A stretch of DNA of 64,000 bases, taken from assembly GCA_020445745.1 (NCBI GenBank), contig JAGRGB010000101.1:21353-85352 (forward strand). Reading direction: 5' to 3'. The translations under genes and the position numbers were made by a program. The first letter of the stretch is position 1; every line of letters starts with the position of its first letter. Below are positions 54,092 through 63,517 of the stretch, one piece after another. This DNA comes from Rhodocyclaceae bacterium (GTDB taxonomy: Bacteria; Pseudomonadota; Gammaproteobacteria; Burkholderiales; Rhodocyclaceae). Below the pieces are notes generated by a model. That model had not been told where the DNA came from, ran no database searches, and saw only the letters and a list, made by a program, of their open reading frames with translations.

Positions 54092-55786
54092 TCAGTCCGC
54101 CTCGCGCCGGCCTCCGCCGATCGCCCCGCCGGCCTTGCACGTCCGGTTGCGGCCGGCGCGTTTCGCGCAATAGAGCGCGTTGTCTGCGGCGCCGAGCAGC
54201 TCACTGGCCGAAGCGTCCGGCATCGCTTCGAGGTCCGCCAGCCCGACCGACACGGTGCACGAGAACCGCGACGCGCCGTTGCCGAAGCGCAGTTCCTCGA
54301 AACTGCGCCGAATGCCCTCGATCAGGTGTTCGCCGGCAGCGAGGCGACAGTTGCCCAGCACGGCGACGAACTCTTCGCCGCCATAGCGGCCGACCGCGTC
54401 GGAACGCCGCAGCCTGCGGCTGAGCAGCATCGCCAGCGAGCTGATCACCAGATCTCCGGCGGCGTGGCCATGGGTGTCGTTCACCGACTTGAAGTGGTCG
54501 ATGTCGATCATCGCCACGACCAGCGGCTCCCGTTCGCGCCGCGCCCGCGCCACTTCGAGCGCGACGACTTCCTTGATCGCGGCGTGCTTGAGCAGGCCGG
54601 TCAACCCGTCGCGGGCGATCTGGGCGGCGAGTTCCCGCGCCCTGTCGACGCGCACGCGCACCGCGCCGATCAACTGGTTCTCGGATATCGGCTTGGTCAG
54701 GAAATCGTCGGCGCCGCGGTCCATCGCCGCGAGCTGGCGGACCGGATCGGCCTCCGCCGACAGGTAGATGATCGGCAGTCCTGCCCAGGCTTCGAGCTGC
54801 CGGATCACGCCGGCCAGATCGGTGCCGGAGTAGTGCGGCATGTGAAGGTCCATCAGCACCACTTCGGGCCGGAAGGCGGACATGCGCTCGAGCAAGCGGT
54901 CGGGCCGCGGCAGCACCTCGGCCTCCATGCCGGCGCCACGCAGCACGGTTCGGTAGTGTTCGGCGAGATCGATGTCGTCATCGACGATCAGCACCCGCCT
55001 GGCCGGCGCGTGGCGCCGCAGCAGGATCCCGTCCATGTGATGGACGATCCGCGCGACGTCGATCGGTCGCAGGACGAAGCCCTCGGCGCCGAGTCGCGAG
55101 GCGCGGACCCGGGCACCGAAGTCGTCTTCGTCCGACACGAACAGCAGCGGCACGTCGAGCGCCGCGAGGGCCGGGCATGCGGGCAGCCTGGCCGTGCTGT
55201 CCTGGCTGCCGCCGGCGAGCAGGACGTCGATGATCAGCATGTCCGGAACGGCGCCGTCCGCAGCGGCCGCTTCGGCATCGTCGAGCGCACGGAAATGCCG
55301 CACCCGGTAGCCGAAGGACTCGAGCTGGGTGACGAATTCGGCCAGCTCCGCTGCCAGGTCGGTCACCAGCCATAGCACTGTCGCGCCGACCGCGACGGCC
55401 GTTGCCCCGGCATCGCCGGCGACCCCGATCGCCGCGCGCCGCGGTGCCACGACCACGAGGCTGTCGCCGAGCGCCTGGATCCTCGGGTACCAGTCCTCCG
55501 CATACAGGGCGGCCGCTCCCGCAGCGTCGCGCATCATCGCCTCGACTTCCCGTTCCAGGGCCCGGGCCGAACGGCTCAGGTCTGCCAGACCGAACGTGCC
55601 GCCGGAGCCGGCCAGCCGGTGCAGGCGCAATCGCAAGGCCTCCAGCTGCTGCGGATGGCCGCCGGCGACGCCGCGGACCAGTTCGCACATGGCATCGAGC
55701 TCGGCCGGCAGGCGTGCCCGGTATTGCTGCCTCTGGCCTTCGAGCCGGGCCTCGAGCGCTTCGACGGTGAGACGCTCAGCACCCAT
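54092..55786 (-). CDS. Hpt-REC-REC-GGDEF signalling protein (diguanylate cyclase)
   Basis: 564 residues in order: an Hpt-like helical region with His in RLHRLAGSGGTFGL (about 57), a first receiver around 135-265 (LIIDVLLAGG), a second receiver from about 267 (VLIVDDDIDLAEHYRTVLRG, VVLMDLHMPHYSG), and a GGDEF domain with active site RYGGEEFVAVLG. GGEEF is compatible with cyclase activity, and the I-site RxxD may be RRSD. It should make c-di-GMP under control of phosphorelay from the kinase in this operon. It overlaps the preceding receiver gene by 11 bases. Confidence 0.92.
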   Translation of the reverse strand: MGAERLTVEALEARLEGQRQQYRARLPAELDAMCELVRGVAGGHPQQLEALRLRLHRLAGSGGTFGLADLSRSARALEREVEAMMRDAAGAAALYAEDWYPRIQALGDSLVVVAPRRAAIGVAGDAGATAVAVGATVLWLVTDLAAELAEFVTQLESFGYRVRHFRALDDAEAAAADGAVPDMLIIDVLLAGGSQDSTARLPACPALAALDVPLLFVSDEDDFGARVRASRLGAEGFVLRPIDVARIVHHMDGILLRRHAPARRVLIVDDDIDLAEHYRTVLRGAGMEAEVLPRPDRLLERMSAFRPEVVLMDLHMPHYSGTDLAGVIRQLEAWAGLPIIYLSAEADPVRQLAAMDRGADDFLTKPISENQLIGAVRVRVDRARELAAQIARDGLTGLLKHAAIKEVVALEVARARREREPLVVAMIDIDHFKSVNDTHGHAAGDLVISSLAMLLSRRLRRSDAVGRYGGEEFVAVLGNCRLAAGEHLIEGIRRSFEELRFGNGASRFSCTVSVGLADLEAMPDASASELLGAADNALYCAKRAGRNRTCKAGGAIGGGRREAD

Positions 55787-56165
55787 TCACGGACTCCCAC
55801 AGTGCGCGAACCTGGTCGGCCAGGAGCATCGGATCGAACGGTTTGGCGATCGCATCGCAACTGCCGAGGGCGCCGTATTCGGCGAGCTCCTCCGGCTGCA
55901 CCTTGGCGGTCATGAACGCCACCGGCGTGTCTGCGAAGCCCGGCAAGCCGCGCAGCGCGCGCAAGGTGCTCGGCCCGTCCATGCCGGGCATCATGACATC
56001 GAGCAGAATCATGTCCGGCGCGAAGTCATCGGCGACATCCAGGGCTTCCTCGCCGCTGGCGCAGGCCGACACCTCGAATCCGCCGATGCTCTCGAGCGCC
56101 AGGCAGGCGACCATGCGGATGTCGGCGTCGTCTTCCACGTAGAGGATGCGTCGCAGCGGCTTCAT
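55776..56165 (-). CDS. Stand-alone receiver-domain response regulator
   Basis: 129 residues, one CheY-like receiver: acidic pair in YVEDDADIRMV, phospho-acceptor Asp in MILLDVMMPGMDGPSTLRAL, and the conserved Lys in AIAKPFDP. No output domain. Being between the multi-PAS kinase and the Hpt-REC-GGDEF protein, overlapping both (4 and 11 bases), it probably shuttles phosphate between them. Confidence 0.92.
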   Translation of the reverse strand: MKPLRRILYVEDDADIRMVACLALESIGGFEVSACASGEEALDVADDFAPDMILLDVMMPGMDGPSTLRALRGLPGFADTPVAFMTAKVQPEELAEYGALGSCDAIAKPFDPMLLADQVRALWESVNGC

Positions 56166-59100
56166 GAGTGGGCTCCGGCAGTTTCTCCGCCTGCGTCCAC
56201 GGCAGCGCTCGCGCCTGTGCCGGCGGCGCTCGTCACCAGCGGCAGCGAAAAGTGGAAACAGGCACCGTGGCCGGGCTTCGACTGGTAGCCGATGCGCCCG
56301 CCCATGCGTTCGATCAGCTCCCTCGAGATTGCCAGGCCGAGCCCGGTTCCTCCCTTTTCACGGCTGTCCGACGAATCCGCCTGGGCGAACTTGTGGAATA
56401 TCCGGTCGCGAAACTCGTGCGGAATTCCCGGTCCCTGATCGCGGACGCGAACCACGACCTGCCCGGCCTCGACTTCCGTCCCCAGCCGGATCTGGCCGCC
56501 CCGTGGCGAGAACTTGATGGCGTTCGACAGCAGATTGCCCAGCACCTGATGGAGACGCTGGCAATCGACCAGCACCTCGAGTTCGCCGGGGACGGGCGCG
56601 TCGCGGAAATCGCAGCCGATGCGCACGCCCCGCTCCTCGGCGAAGCTCTGCTGGGCCTCGACCGCGGCCTCGATCACCGGCATCAGGGGCTGCTGCTCGA
56701 GCTGCATCCGCATCTTGCCCGCCTCGAGCTTCTCCATGTCGAGCAGATCGTTGATCATCAAGGTCAGCCGACGGCTGTTGCTGTCCGCCACGGCGAGCAG
56801 CTGTTCCGCCTTGTCGGGCAATTTTCCCATCACGCCGCCGGCCAGCAGGCCCAGCGCACCGCAGATGGCCGTCAGTGGTGTACGCAGTTCGTGGCTGACG
56901 GTGGCGACGAATTCGCTCTTCATCCGCTCGATCCGCTTGCGCTCGGTAATGTCCCGGATCAGTCCGACGTACATCGGGAAGCCCTCGCGGGTGATCTCCG
57001 AGATCGACAGTTCGATCGCCACCAGGCTGCCATCCTTGCGCTTCCCGTCCACTTCTCGACCGGCGCCGATCGACCCCACCTTGGTGCCGTCGCGATGGCG
57101 GCGCAGATACTCGTCGTGGTGCCGGCGATAGGGGTCGGGCATCAGGCAATTGACGTTTTGCCCGACCAGTTCCTCCGCCCGGTAGCCGAAAATGCGCTCG
57201 GCTGCCCGATTGACCGAATCGATGCTGCCGCGCTGGTCGATGGTTATCAGGCCATCGACCATGTTGTCGATGATTGCCCGGGTATGCTGAACCTGATCGG
57301 CGAGGGCCATTTCGGCCAGCTTCTGCTCGCTGATGTCGGCGTGGGTGCCCGACATCAGCAAGGGCCGGCCGGCTGCGGTGCGGCTGATCAGCCGGCCGCG
57401 ATCGTGCACCCATACCCAGTGCCCTGCCTTGTGGCGCATCCGGCACTGGACGTCGAAGAAGTCGGTCTCGCCCGCGAAGTGCCTGTCGAGCGCGGCACGT
57501 GCTCCCGGCAGATCGTCCGGATGGGCGAGCGCGGTCCAGGTGCGGATCGACAGCGGCGCGAGTTCGGCCAGCGAATGGCCGACGATTCCGGCCCAGTGCT
57601 CGTTGAACGTCGTCTCGCCGGTGTCGACGTTCCATTCCCAGGTTCCGATGCTGGTGCCGTCGATGACCGCCGCCAGCCGCTGCTCGCTGGCGCGCAGCTT
57701 CTCCGCGTCGAGCCGCTCCCGGGTGATGTCGGTCTCGATCGCCATGAAGCCCTGCAGCTCACCGGCATCGTCCCGCAGCGGGTCGCAATTGATATGCACC
57801 CAATACGACCTCCCGTCCTTCGCGTAGTTGAGCAGATCCGCCTCGAACGACCTCTCGGCCGCCAGCGCCTCGCGGATCGTCGCCACCGTCGCCCGATCGG
57901 TCTCGGCGCCCTGCAGGACCGAGCCCGGGGAACGGCCCCGCAGGTCGTCCAGCGTGTAACCGGTGAGCCGCGTCATGCCATCGTTGATCCACACCACCGC
58001 GCCGCCGACGTCGGTGATCAGGACCGCATTGGTGCTCTGGCTGGCCACGCGGGACAGACGCGCCAGCTCCACCGTGCGCGCCGCGACCTCCTTCTCGAGG
58101 TTGTCGCGGCTGCTCTGGAGCTGCTCGAAGCTGCCGGCAAGACTTTCCGCCATTTCCCGCAGCATCGCGCTCAGATGGGAGAACTCGCGAATCGGGCTGT
58201 CCGGAAGTCGGGTCGCGCGGCCCAGCGCGATCCGGCGCGTCATGCTGCGACTGGCGTCCTCCAGCTCGCGAATCGGAGCGGTCAGCCAGCGGCTCAGCAG
58301 GCGGGCGCTGACGATGCCGAACACGGTCAGCACCGCCAGGAACGAGAACAGTTGCAGACGGCCCCGATCGAGGCGCTCGACCAGTTGCCTGGCGGCACGC
58401 TCGACGACGATCGAGCCGATGCCGTCGATCCCTTCGACGTCGACCGCCACGCGGTAGCGCCCGAGCCGGTAGCGTTGCATCTCCGACATCGCCCCCGCGG
58501 GTTTCCAGAACGCCACGCGCGGCAGCCCACTCAGCGCCTGGACGGGGGATTCGAGGCTGGTCACCTCGCCCAGGGCAACCCGCACGACCCCTGCGGGGGA
58601 CAGCAGCGCGAGGCCGATGTCGGCGCTGGTGCGCGCTTCGGCCAGCAGCGCCCCGAGGTCGGGGGCGGACGCCGCGTGAAGCCGGCCGTCTATGTGCTCC
58701 GCCAGTTCCACCAGTTGATGGCCGAGCATTGCTTCCTGCTGATGGCGTTGCTCGCGACCGCCGAGAATGATCGGCACCGCGCCGGCCAGCAGGATCGCCG
58801 CGAGCAATACCTGGAACAGGATCTCGCCCATCTTCAGGGGCTTCAGCACGACGCCGGGAATGGCGACGCTGCGAAGCTTGGCGGCACTCAACAGCAGGCT
58901 CGCGAGCACGATATTGAACAAGGCATTCAAGGATTGCTTCAGCGCGATCAATCCGGCGGTCGGCCACGCCACTTCGAGAAACACCCCGTAGCACAGCAGC
59001 ACGATGGGCACCCCCAGGGCCAGCCAGAAGGCGAGGTCGGCCATCACGACATCCACCCCCCGCCACTTGTGGAGCCAGCCGACGACCAGCGCTTCGCACA

Positions 59101-59359
59101 TGAAGACTGCGAGGGCGTAGGGGTGGCCCCACAGGAACAGCGTGTACATGCCGCCGCAAAAGGCCGCCGCGAGACCCGGCATCGGCCCCAGCGCGACGAT
59201 CGCGATCATCACCGCGACGGAACCGAAGATCAGGTCGACGCCGAAGAACAGCGGCATCGCCATCATGTTTCCTGCCACCGCGAGGCCCGCCATCAGGAGC
59301 ACCAGCGGCACTCGGGCAAAGCCGGTGAGGGGAGGGGCCAGTTGCATGGGGTTCGCCAT
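56162..59359 (-). CDS. Multi-PAS hybrid-less sensor histidine kinase with membrane N-terminus
   Basis: 1065 residues from MANPMQLAPPLTG; an upstream ATG-like start adds 24 residues. Membrane region (about 15-225, several helices), a sensory segment, another helix and HAMP near 345-430, then about three PAS/PAC modules (VLITDVGGAVVWINDGMTRL; TWEWNVDTGETTFNEHWAGI; LITIDQRGSIDSVNRAAERI). The HisKA carries SHELRTPLTAICGALGLLAG and the ATPase LLSNAIKFSPRGGQ, GTGLGLAIS. No receiver at its C-terminus. It leads the three-gene phosphorelay operon. The stimulus is not readable. Confidence 0.9.
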   Translation of the reverse strand: MANPMQLAPPLTGFARVPLVLLMAGLAVAGNMMAMPLFFGVDLIFGSVAVMIAIVALGPMPGLAAAFCGGMYTLFLWGHPYALAVFMCEALVVGWLHKWRGVDVVMADLAFWLALGVPIVLLCYGVFLEVAWPTAGLIALKQSLNALFNIVLASLLLSAAKLRSVAIPGVVLKPLKMGEILFQVLLAAILLAGAVPIILGGREQRHQQEAMLGHQLVELAEHIDGRLHAASAPDLGALLAEARTSADIGLALLSPAGVVRVALGEVTSLESPVQALSGLPRVAFWKPAGAMSEMQRYRLGRYRVAVDVEGIDGIGSIVVERAARQLVERLDRGRLQLFSFLAVLTVFGIVSARLLSRWLTAPIRELEDASRSMTRRIALGRATRLPDSPIREFSHLSAMLREMAESLAGSFEQLQSSRDNLEKEVAARTVELARLSRVASQSTNAVLITDVGGAVVWINDGMTRLTGYTLDDLRGRSPGSVLQGAETDRATVATIREALAAERSFEADLLNYAKDGRSYWVHINCDPLRDDAGELQGFMAIETDITRERLDAEKLRASEQRLAAVIDGTSIGTWEWNVDTGETTFNEHWAGIVGHSLAELAPLSIRTWTALAHPDDLPGARAALDRHFAGETDFFDVQCRMRHKAGHWVWVHDRGRLISRTAAGRPLLMSGTHADISEQKLAEMALADQVQHTRAIIDNMVDGLITIDQRGSIDSVNRAAERIFGYRAEELVGQNVNCLMPDPYRRHHDEYLRRHRDGTKVGSIGAGREVDGKRKDGSLVAIELSISEITREGFPMYVGLIRDITERKRIERMKSEFVATVSHELRTPLTAICGALGLLAGGVMGKLPDKAEQLLAVADSNSRRLTLMINDLLDMEKLEAGKMRMQLEQQPLMPVIEAAVEAQQSFAEERGVRIGCDFRDAPVPGELEVLVDCQRLHQVLGNLLSNAIKFSPRGGQIRLGTEVEAGQVVVRVRDQGPGIPHEFRDRIFHKFAQADSSDSREKGGTGLGLAISRELIERMGGRIGYQSKPGHGACFHFSLPLVTSAAGTGASAAVDAGGETAGAHS

Positions 59360-59585
59360 TTGCGCGCCGAGATATGGTCGAGGGCGCCGACCCGGCAAAG
59401 CGGCGGCCGTCGCCGGCACCGCGGGTGACACCCCTCGCCCGTTGCTTCGGCCGATTCCGCGCCGTCTTTAGGCGATCTGCTTAAAAACCGGGAGATTTCG
59501 AGCGTATCGAAAGGCGTCCCGGCCCTCTGCGGCGCCAATCGGGCACCGGCCGCCGACTATAATCTGATCGTCAACCTCTTCCCCG

Positions 59586-60422
59586 ATGGCGGCTACGACG
59601 ATGGCAAGCGCTTCGATCCGCCCGGCCGCCGTGGCCGGCCAGTTCTACCCGGCAGATGTTCGCCATCTGCAACTGCAGATCAACGAGATGCTGAGCGCCG
59701 CGGTGCCGCCCGACATGCCGGCGGCGCCGCCGAAGGCGCTGGTGGTGCCCCACGCCGGCTACATCTACTCGGGGCCGGTCGCGGCCACGGCCTATGCCCT
59801 GCTCGCGCATTGGCGCGAGCGTTTCAGCAAGGTCGTGATGCTGGGCCCGGCCCACCGCGTGGCCGTGCTGGGGGCGGCATTGCCGGCCGCGCTGTCGTTC
59901 CAGACCCCGCTCGGCAACGTGCCGGTGGATCGCGACGACTGGCAGCGGCTGCAGGCGATGCCGGGCATACAGGTGTCGGAGGCGGCCCACGCCTTCGAGC
60001 ACTGCCTCGAGGTGCAACTGCCCTTCCTGCAAAGTGTGCTCGATCAATTCACGATCCTGCCGTTGCTGGTCGGCCGCATGCGCGCCGAAGACCTGCAGCC
60101 GCTCATGGAGGCGCTGTGGGGCGGCCCGGAAACGCTGATCCTGATCAGCTCCGACCTCTCCCACTACCATCCCTACGACGAAGCCCGCGTGCTCGACCGC
60201 GGCACCTGCGATCGCATCCTCGCGCTGCGGCCCGGCATCGACCACGAGCACGCCTGCGGCGCGACACCGGTGAACGGCCTGCTGGCCGTCGCCGCGAACC
60301 ACCGCCTGCGCCCCCATCTGCTGGACCTGCGCAATTCCGGCGACACCGCCGGCAGCCGTGATCGGGTGGTGGGCTATGCCAGCTTCCAATTCGACGAGGA
60401 CGACGACGGTGCCCGACACTGA
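59586..60422 (+). CDS. amrB: AmmeMemoRadiSam system protein B (Memo-like)
   Basis: 278 residues. Memo/dioxygenase-like fold: RPAAVAGQFYPADVRHLQLQ, the metal-site region VVPHAGYIYSGPVAATAYAL, EHCLEVQLPFLQSVL and ISSDLSHYHPYDEAR. The family is related to non-haem iron dioxygenases; the reaction is unknown. It is first of the triad amrB-amrA-amrS; its end overlaps amrA by 14 bases. Confidence 0.95.
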   Translation: MAATTMASASIRPAAVAGQFYPADVRHLQLQINEMLSAAVPPDMPAAPPKALVVPHAGYIYSGPVAATAYALLAHWRERFSKVVMLGPAHRVAVLGAALPAALSFQTPLGNVPVDRDDWQRLQAMPGIQVSEAAHAFEHCLEVQLPFLQSVLDQFTILPLLVGRMRAEDLQPLMEALWGGPETLILISSDLSHYHPYDEARVLDRGTCDRILALRPGIDHEHACGATPVNGLLAVAANHRLRPHLLDLRNSGDTAGSRDRVVGYASFQFDEDDDGARH

Positions 60423-60966
60423 CCCCACTCTCGGTCCGGCGCTGCTCGCCCGCGCGCGCCGGGCGATCGCCACGGCCCTCGGCCTCCCGGCCGGCGCGGC
60501 GGTCAAGCATCCGGCCTTTGCCGAGCGCGGCGCATGCTTCGTCACGCTGAAGAAGAGTGGCGAACTGCGCGGCTGCATCGGCAGCATCCAGCAACGCCGT
60601 TCGCTGGGCGACGACGTCGACGACAACGCCGTCGCCGCGGCGCTTCGCGACCACCGCTTCGCGCCCGTCGACGCCGACGAATGGCCGCAGCTCAGCGTCG
60701 AGGTGTCGCTGCTGAGCCGGCCGGAGTTCATGGAATTCCGCAGTGAACAGGACGTTCTCGAACGTCTCGAACCGGGCGTCGATGGCGTCATCCTGTTCGA
60801 GGGCTGCCGCCGCGCGACCTTCCTGCCCCAGGTCTGGGAGCAGTTGCCGGAGCCGCAGACCTTCCTCGGCCGGCTCAAGGAAAAGGCCGGGCTGTCAGCG
60901 GGCCACTGGAGCGACAACATGATGGTCGCGACCTACCATGTCGACAAGTTCGCAGAAAACGGCTGA
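60409..60966 (+). CDS. amrA: AmmeMemoRadiSam system protein A (AMMECR1 domain)
   Basis: 185 residues from a GTG. AMMECR1 signature GACFVTLKKSGELRGCIGSI (residues about 42-61) and the closing TFLPQVWEQLPEPQTFLGRL. The human relative is linked to the AMME syndrome, with no known biochemical function. Overlaps amrB and the radical SAM gene (29 bases), so the three are co-translated. Confidence 0.95.
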   Translation: MPDTDPTLGPALLARARRAIATALGLPAGAAVKHPAFAERGACFVTLKKSGELRGCIGSIQQRRSLGDDVDDNAVAAALRDHRFAPVDADEWPQLSVEVSLLSRPEFMEFRSEQDVLERLEPGVDGVILFEGCRRATFLPQVWEQLPEPQTFLGRLKEKAGLSAGHWSDNMMVATYHVDKFAENG

Positions 60967-62041
60967 CGACGCCGGCAGCGCCCACCCCGCGCGCTACTGG
61001 CATCGGCTCGACGACGGTCGCCTGCAGTGCGACCTTTGCCCGCGCGACTGCCGCCTCGCGGAAGGCCAGCGCGGCGCCTGCTTCGTGCGCATGCGCAGCG
61101 GCGACACGATGGTGCTCACCACCTACGGACGCAGTTCCGGCTTCTGTGTCGACCCGATCGAGAAGAAGCCGTTGAACCACTTCTACCCGGGCACTCCGGT
61201 GCTCTCGTTCGGCACCGCCGGCTGCAACCTCGCCTGCAAGTTCTGCCAGAACTGGGACATCTCGAAATCCCGCGACATGGACCGGCTGATGGCCCTCGCC
61301 AGCCCGCAGAGAATCGCCGATGCCGCGGCCGCCAACGACTGCGTCAGTGTCGCCTACACCTACAACGATCCGGTGATCTTCGCCGAGTATGCGATCGACA
61401 CCGCGCTGGCCTGCCGGGCACGCGGCATCTACAACGTTGCGGTCACCGCCGGCTACATCAATCCCGCGGCGCGCCGTGATTTCTTCGCGGTGATGGACGC
61501 GGCCAACGTCGACCTGAAGGCGTTCACCGACGAGTTCTACTGGAAGCTCACCGGGGCCCACCTGCAACCGGTGCTCGAAACGCTGGCCTGGTTGCGCAGC
61601 GACTCGGACGTGTGGGTCGAGATCACCACCCTGCTGATCCCCGGTGCCAACGACTCGGACAACGAGATTGCCGCGCTGTCGCGCTGGGTGCTCGCCGAGA
61701 TGGGCGCCGAGACGCCGCTGCACTTCACCGCCTTCCATCCCGACTTCAAGCTCACCGATCGCGACGGCACCCCGGCCACCACCCTGACACGGGCCCGCAA
61801 GATCGCCCTCGAGACCGGTTTGCGCCACGTCTATACCGGCAACGTGCACGACAGCGAGGGCGGCACCACCCGCTGCGCCGCTTGCGGCGCGACCCTGATC
61901 CGCCGCGACTGGTACCGGATTCTCGACTACCGCCTCGACGAACACGGCTGCTGCCCCGATTGCGGCACCGCGCTGGCCGGTCGCTTCGCCGCCCATCGGG
62001 GCAATTTCGGCCCTCGTCGCGTTCCTCTGTACAAGCTCTGA
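60938..62041 (+). CDS. amrS: AmmeMemoRadiSam system radical SAM enzyme
   Basis: 367 residues. Radical SAM motif C-x3-C-x2-C at 96-103 (GTAGCNLACKFCQNW). An N-terminal CDLCPRDCRL zinc- or cluster-binding segment and a terminal Cys cluster (RCAACGATLIRRDW, CCPDCGTALAG) flank the barrel. KFCQNWDISK is characteristic of this AmrS/PflA-like group. The reaction is unknown but is expected to modify a substrate with AmrA and AmrB. Confidence 0.95.
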   Translation: MSTSSQKTADDAGSAHPARYWHRLDDGRLQCDLCPRDCRLAEGQRGACFVRMRSGDTMVLTTYGRSSGFCVDPIEKKPLNHFYPGTPVLSFGTAGCNLACKFCQNWDISKSRDMDRLMALASPQRIADAAAANDCVSVAYTYNDPVIFAEYAIDTALACRARGIYNVAVTAGYINPAARRDFFAVMDAANVDLKAFTDEFYWKLTGAHLQPVLETLAWLRSDSDVWVEITTLLIPGANDSDNEIAALSRWVLAEMGAETPLHFTAFHPDFKLTDRDGTPATTLTRARKIALETGLRHVYTGNVHDSEGGTTRCAACGATLIRRDWYRILDYRLDEHGCCPDCGTALAGRFAAHRGNFGPRRVPLYKL

Positions 62042-62095
62042 AGGCAGCGGCCTCCAGGCCGCTACAATGGGGCGAGATCCAATGGGCACCAAGCT

Positions 62096-62821
62096 GTGTA
62101 CGCGTTTCGCCATTCCTCCCTCAGCGTCGCCGCCGGCACCGTCTGGCTCGACGCGATGCTCGCCCACGCGCCGGACGCGCGCGGCATCGCCGTGCTCGTC
62201 CAGAACGGCTGCATCCTGCACGCCGACCTGCGCGACGCGGTGATCGCCAAGCGCCTGCAGGACGGTCACTTCGCGACCCTCAGCGTCGATCTGCTGACCC
62301 GCTACGAGGAGCAGCGCGACGTCGACGCCCGCTACAACGTGCCGCTGATGAGCGCCCGCCTCGACGCCGTGCTCGAGTGGCTGGACCACCAGCCCGGCTT
62401 CGACCGGCTCGCGGTGGCGCTGGTCGCGTCGGGCACCGCCTGCGGGGCAGCGGTGCGGGCAGCCGCCCGGCGGCCGCAGCGGGTCGGCGCCCTGGTGTGC
62501 CGCGGCGGCCGCCCCGACCTGGCCGGTGCAGCGCCCCTGCGCAGCCTCGGCTGCCCGGTGCGCTTCATCACCGGCGGCGTCGATGCCGGCGCGCCGCGCT
62601 TCCAGCGGCCCGCCTTCGAGCTGGTGACGGCGCCACGAGACTGGCAGTCGATCGATCAGGCCGACAGCGACTTCCGCGCGCCCGGCAGCCTCGACAACGC
62701 CGCCCGCCTGACCCTGGAGTGGGTGGCCGGACACCTGCCGCCGCCGAAGCCGCCGGAAGATCCCGAGACTGCACCTGCCGCCACGGCGGACCGCAACGCC
62801 GTCGGGGAGCAACCGCAATGA
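62096..62821 (+). CDS. Alpha/beta-hydrolase-like protein
   Basis: 241 residues from GTG. The chain alternates strands and helices in a dienelactone-hydrolase-like order (ATLSVDLLTRYEEQRDVDAR; VALVASGTACGAAVRAAARR; VGALVCRGGRPDLAGAAPLR). The nucleophile-elbow position reads VASGTACGA, with no clear G-x-S-x-G, so catalytic activity may be lost. Its stop overlaps the next ATG by 4 bases (ATGA). Linked to the AmmeMemoRadiSam genes only by position. Confidence 0.7.
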   Translation: MYAFRHSSLSVAAGTVWLDAMLAHAPDARGIAVLVQNGCILHADLRDAVIAKRLQDGHFATLSVDLLTRYEEQRDVDARYNVPLMSARLDAVLEWLDHQPGFDRLAVALVASGTACGAAVRAAARRPQRVGALVCRGGRPDLAGAAPLRSLGCPVRFITGGVDAGAPRFQRPAFELVTAPRDWQSIDQADSDFRAPGSLDNAARLTLEWVAGHLPPPKPPEDPETAPAATADRNAVGEQPQ

Positions 62822-63375
62822 GCCTGGCGATCGGCGCCGCGACAGGACAAGCCACCGTCCATCGGCCGGCCACCCCAGCCGGCGACGCCGGCGGGCGGGC
62901 ACAGGGTGTTGCGGACGGCGACGCCGCGACGACAACCGGGGCGGAAAGGAAGACGGCAGCCGGCGACACCCGCCTCGATGACGACGCCCGCCGCGAATTG
63001 CGCGAACTCGAAGCCCGCGACCGCGAGGTGCGCGCCCACGAAGCCGCCCATCTCGCGGCTGCGGGCGGCCTGGCACTGAGCGCCGCGAGCTTCAGCTTCC
63101 AGCGCGGCCCCGATGGCAAGATGTACGCGGTCGGTGGCGAAGTGTCGATCGACATCTCCGAAGGGGGTACGCCGGAGGAGACCATCGCCCGCGCCGAACG
63201 CATCCGCGCCGCGGCACTGGCCCCGGCCGAACCCTCGGCGCAGGACATGCACGTGGCGGCCCGTGCCGCGCGGATGGCCGCGGAGGCGCGCGCGGCGCTC
63301 GCCGCCGAGGTCCGCGACAGCTACGGTGGCCGGGCGGGTGCCGTGCCGGGCGGCCAGATCGACGAAAGGGCCTGA
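62818..63375 (+). CDS. Putative metalloprotease of the SprA-related family
   Basis: 185 residues. A low-complexity N-terminal 45 residues is followed by the SprA-related core: REVRAHEAAHLAAAGGLALS contains HEAAH (HExxH-type zinc motif), then ASFSFQRGPDGKMYAVGGEV, VSIDISEGGTPEETIARAER and RIRAAALAPAEPSAQDMHVA. The family is widespread in proteobacteria, without a known substrate. It is co-translated with the hydrolase-like gene and precedes mfd. Confidence 0.88.
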   Translation: MSLAIGAATGQATVHRPATPAGDAGGRAQGVADGDAATTTGAERKTAAGDTRLDDDARRELRELEARDREVRAHEAAHLAAAGGLALSAASFSFQRGPDGKMYAVGGEVSIDISEGGTPEETIARAERIRAAALAPAEPSAQDMHVAARAARMAAEARAALAAEVRDSYGGRAGAVPGGQIDERA

Positions 63376-63517
63376 ACCGGCGGCGCTGTCGGAAGCCCGC
63401 CGGCGGCGACTCTCCGGCGCACACCCTCCGGACCCCGCGCCGGCTGCCGGCGCGGGCGCACCGAACGGCGCTTTCTAGGATAATCGCTCCTCTCCCGAAG
63501 CACGGCCCGTCGAAGCG

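Noticed and set aside
56168-59428. A 1086-codon plus-strand frame
   Set aside because: It is the mirror of the histidine kinase; the minus-strand reading shows HisKA, PAS and ATPase motifs, and the plus reading shows none.
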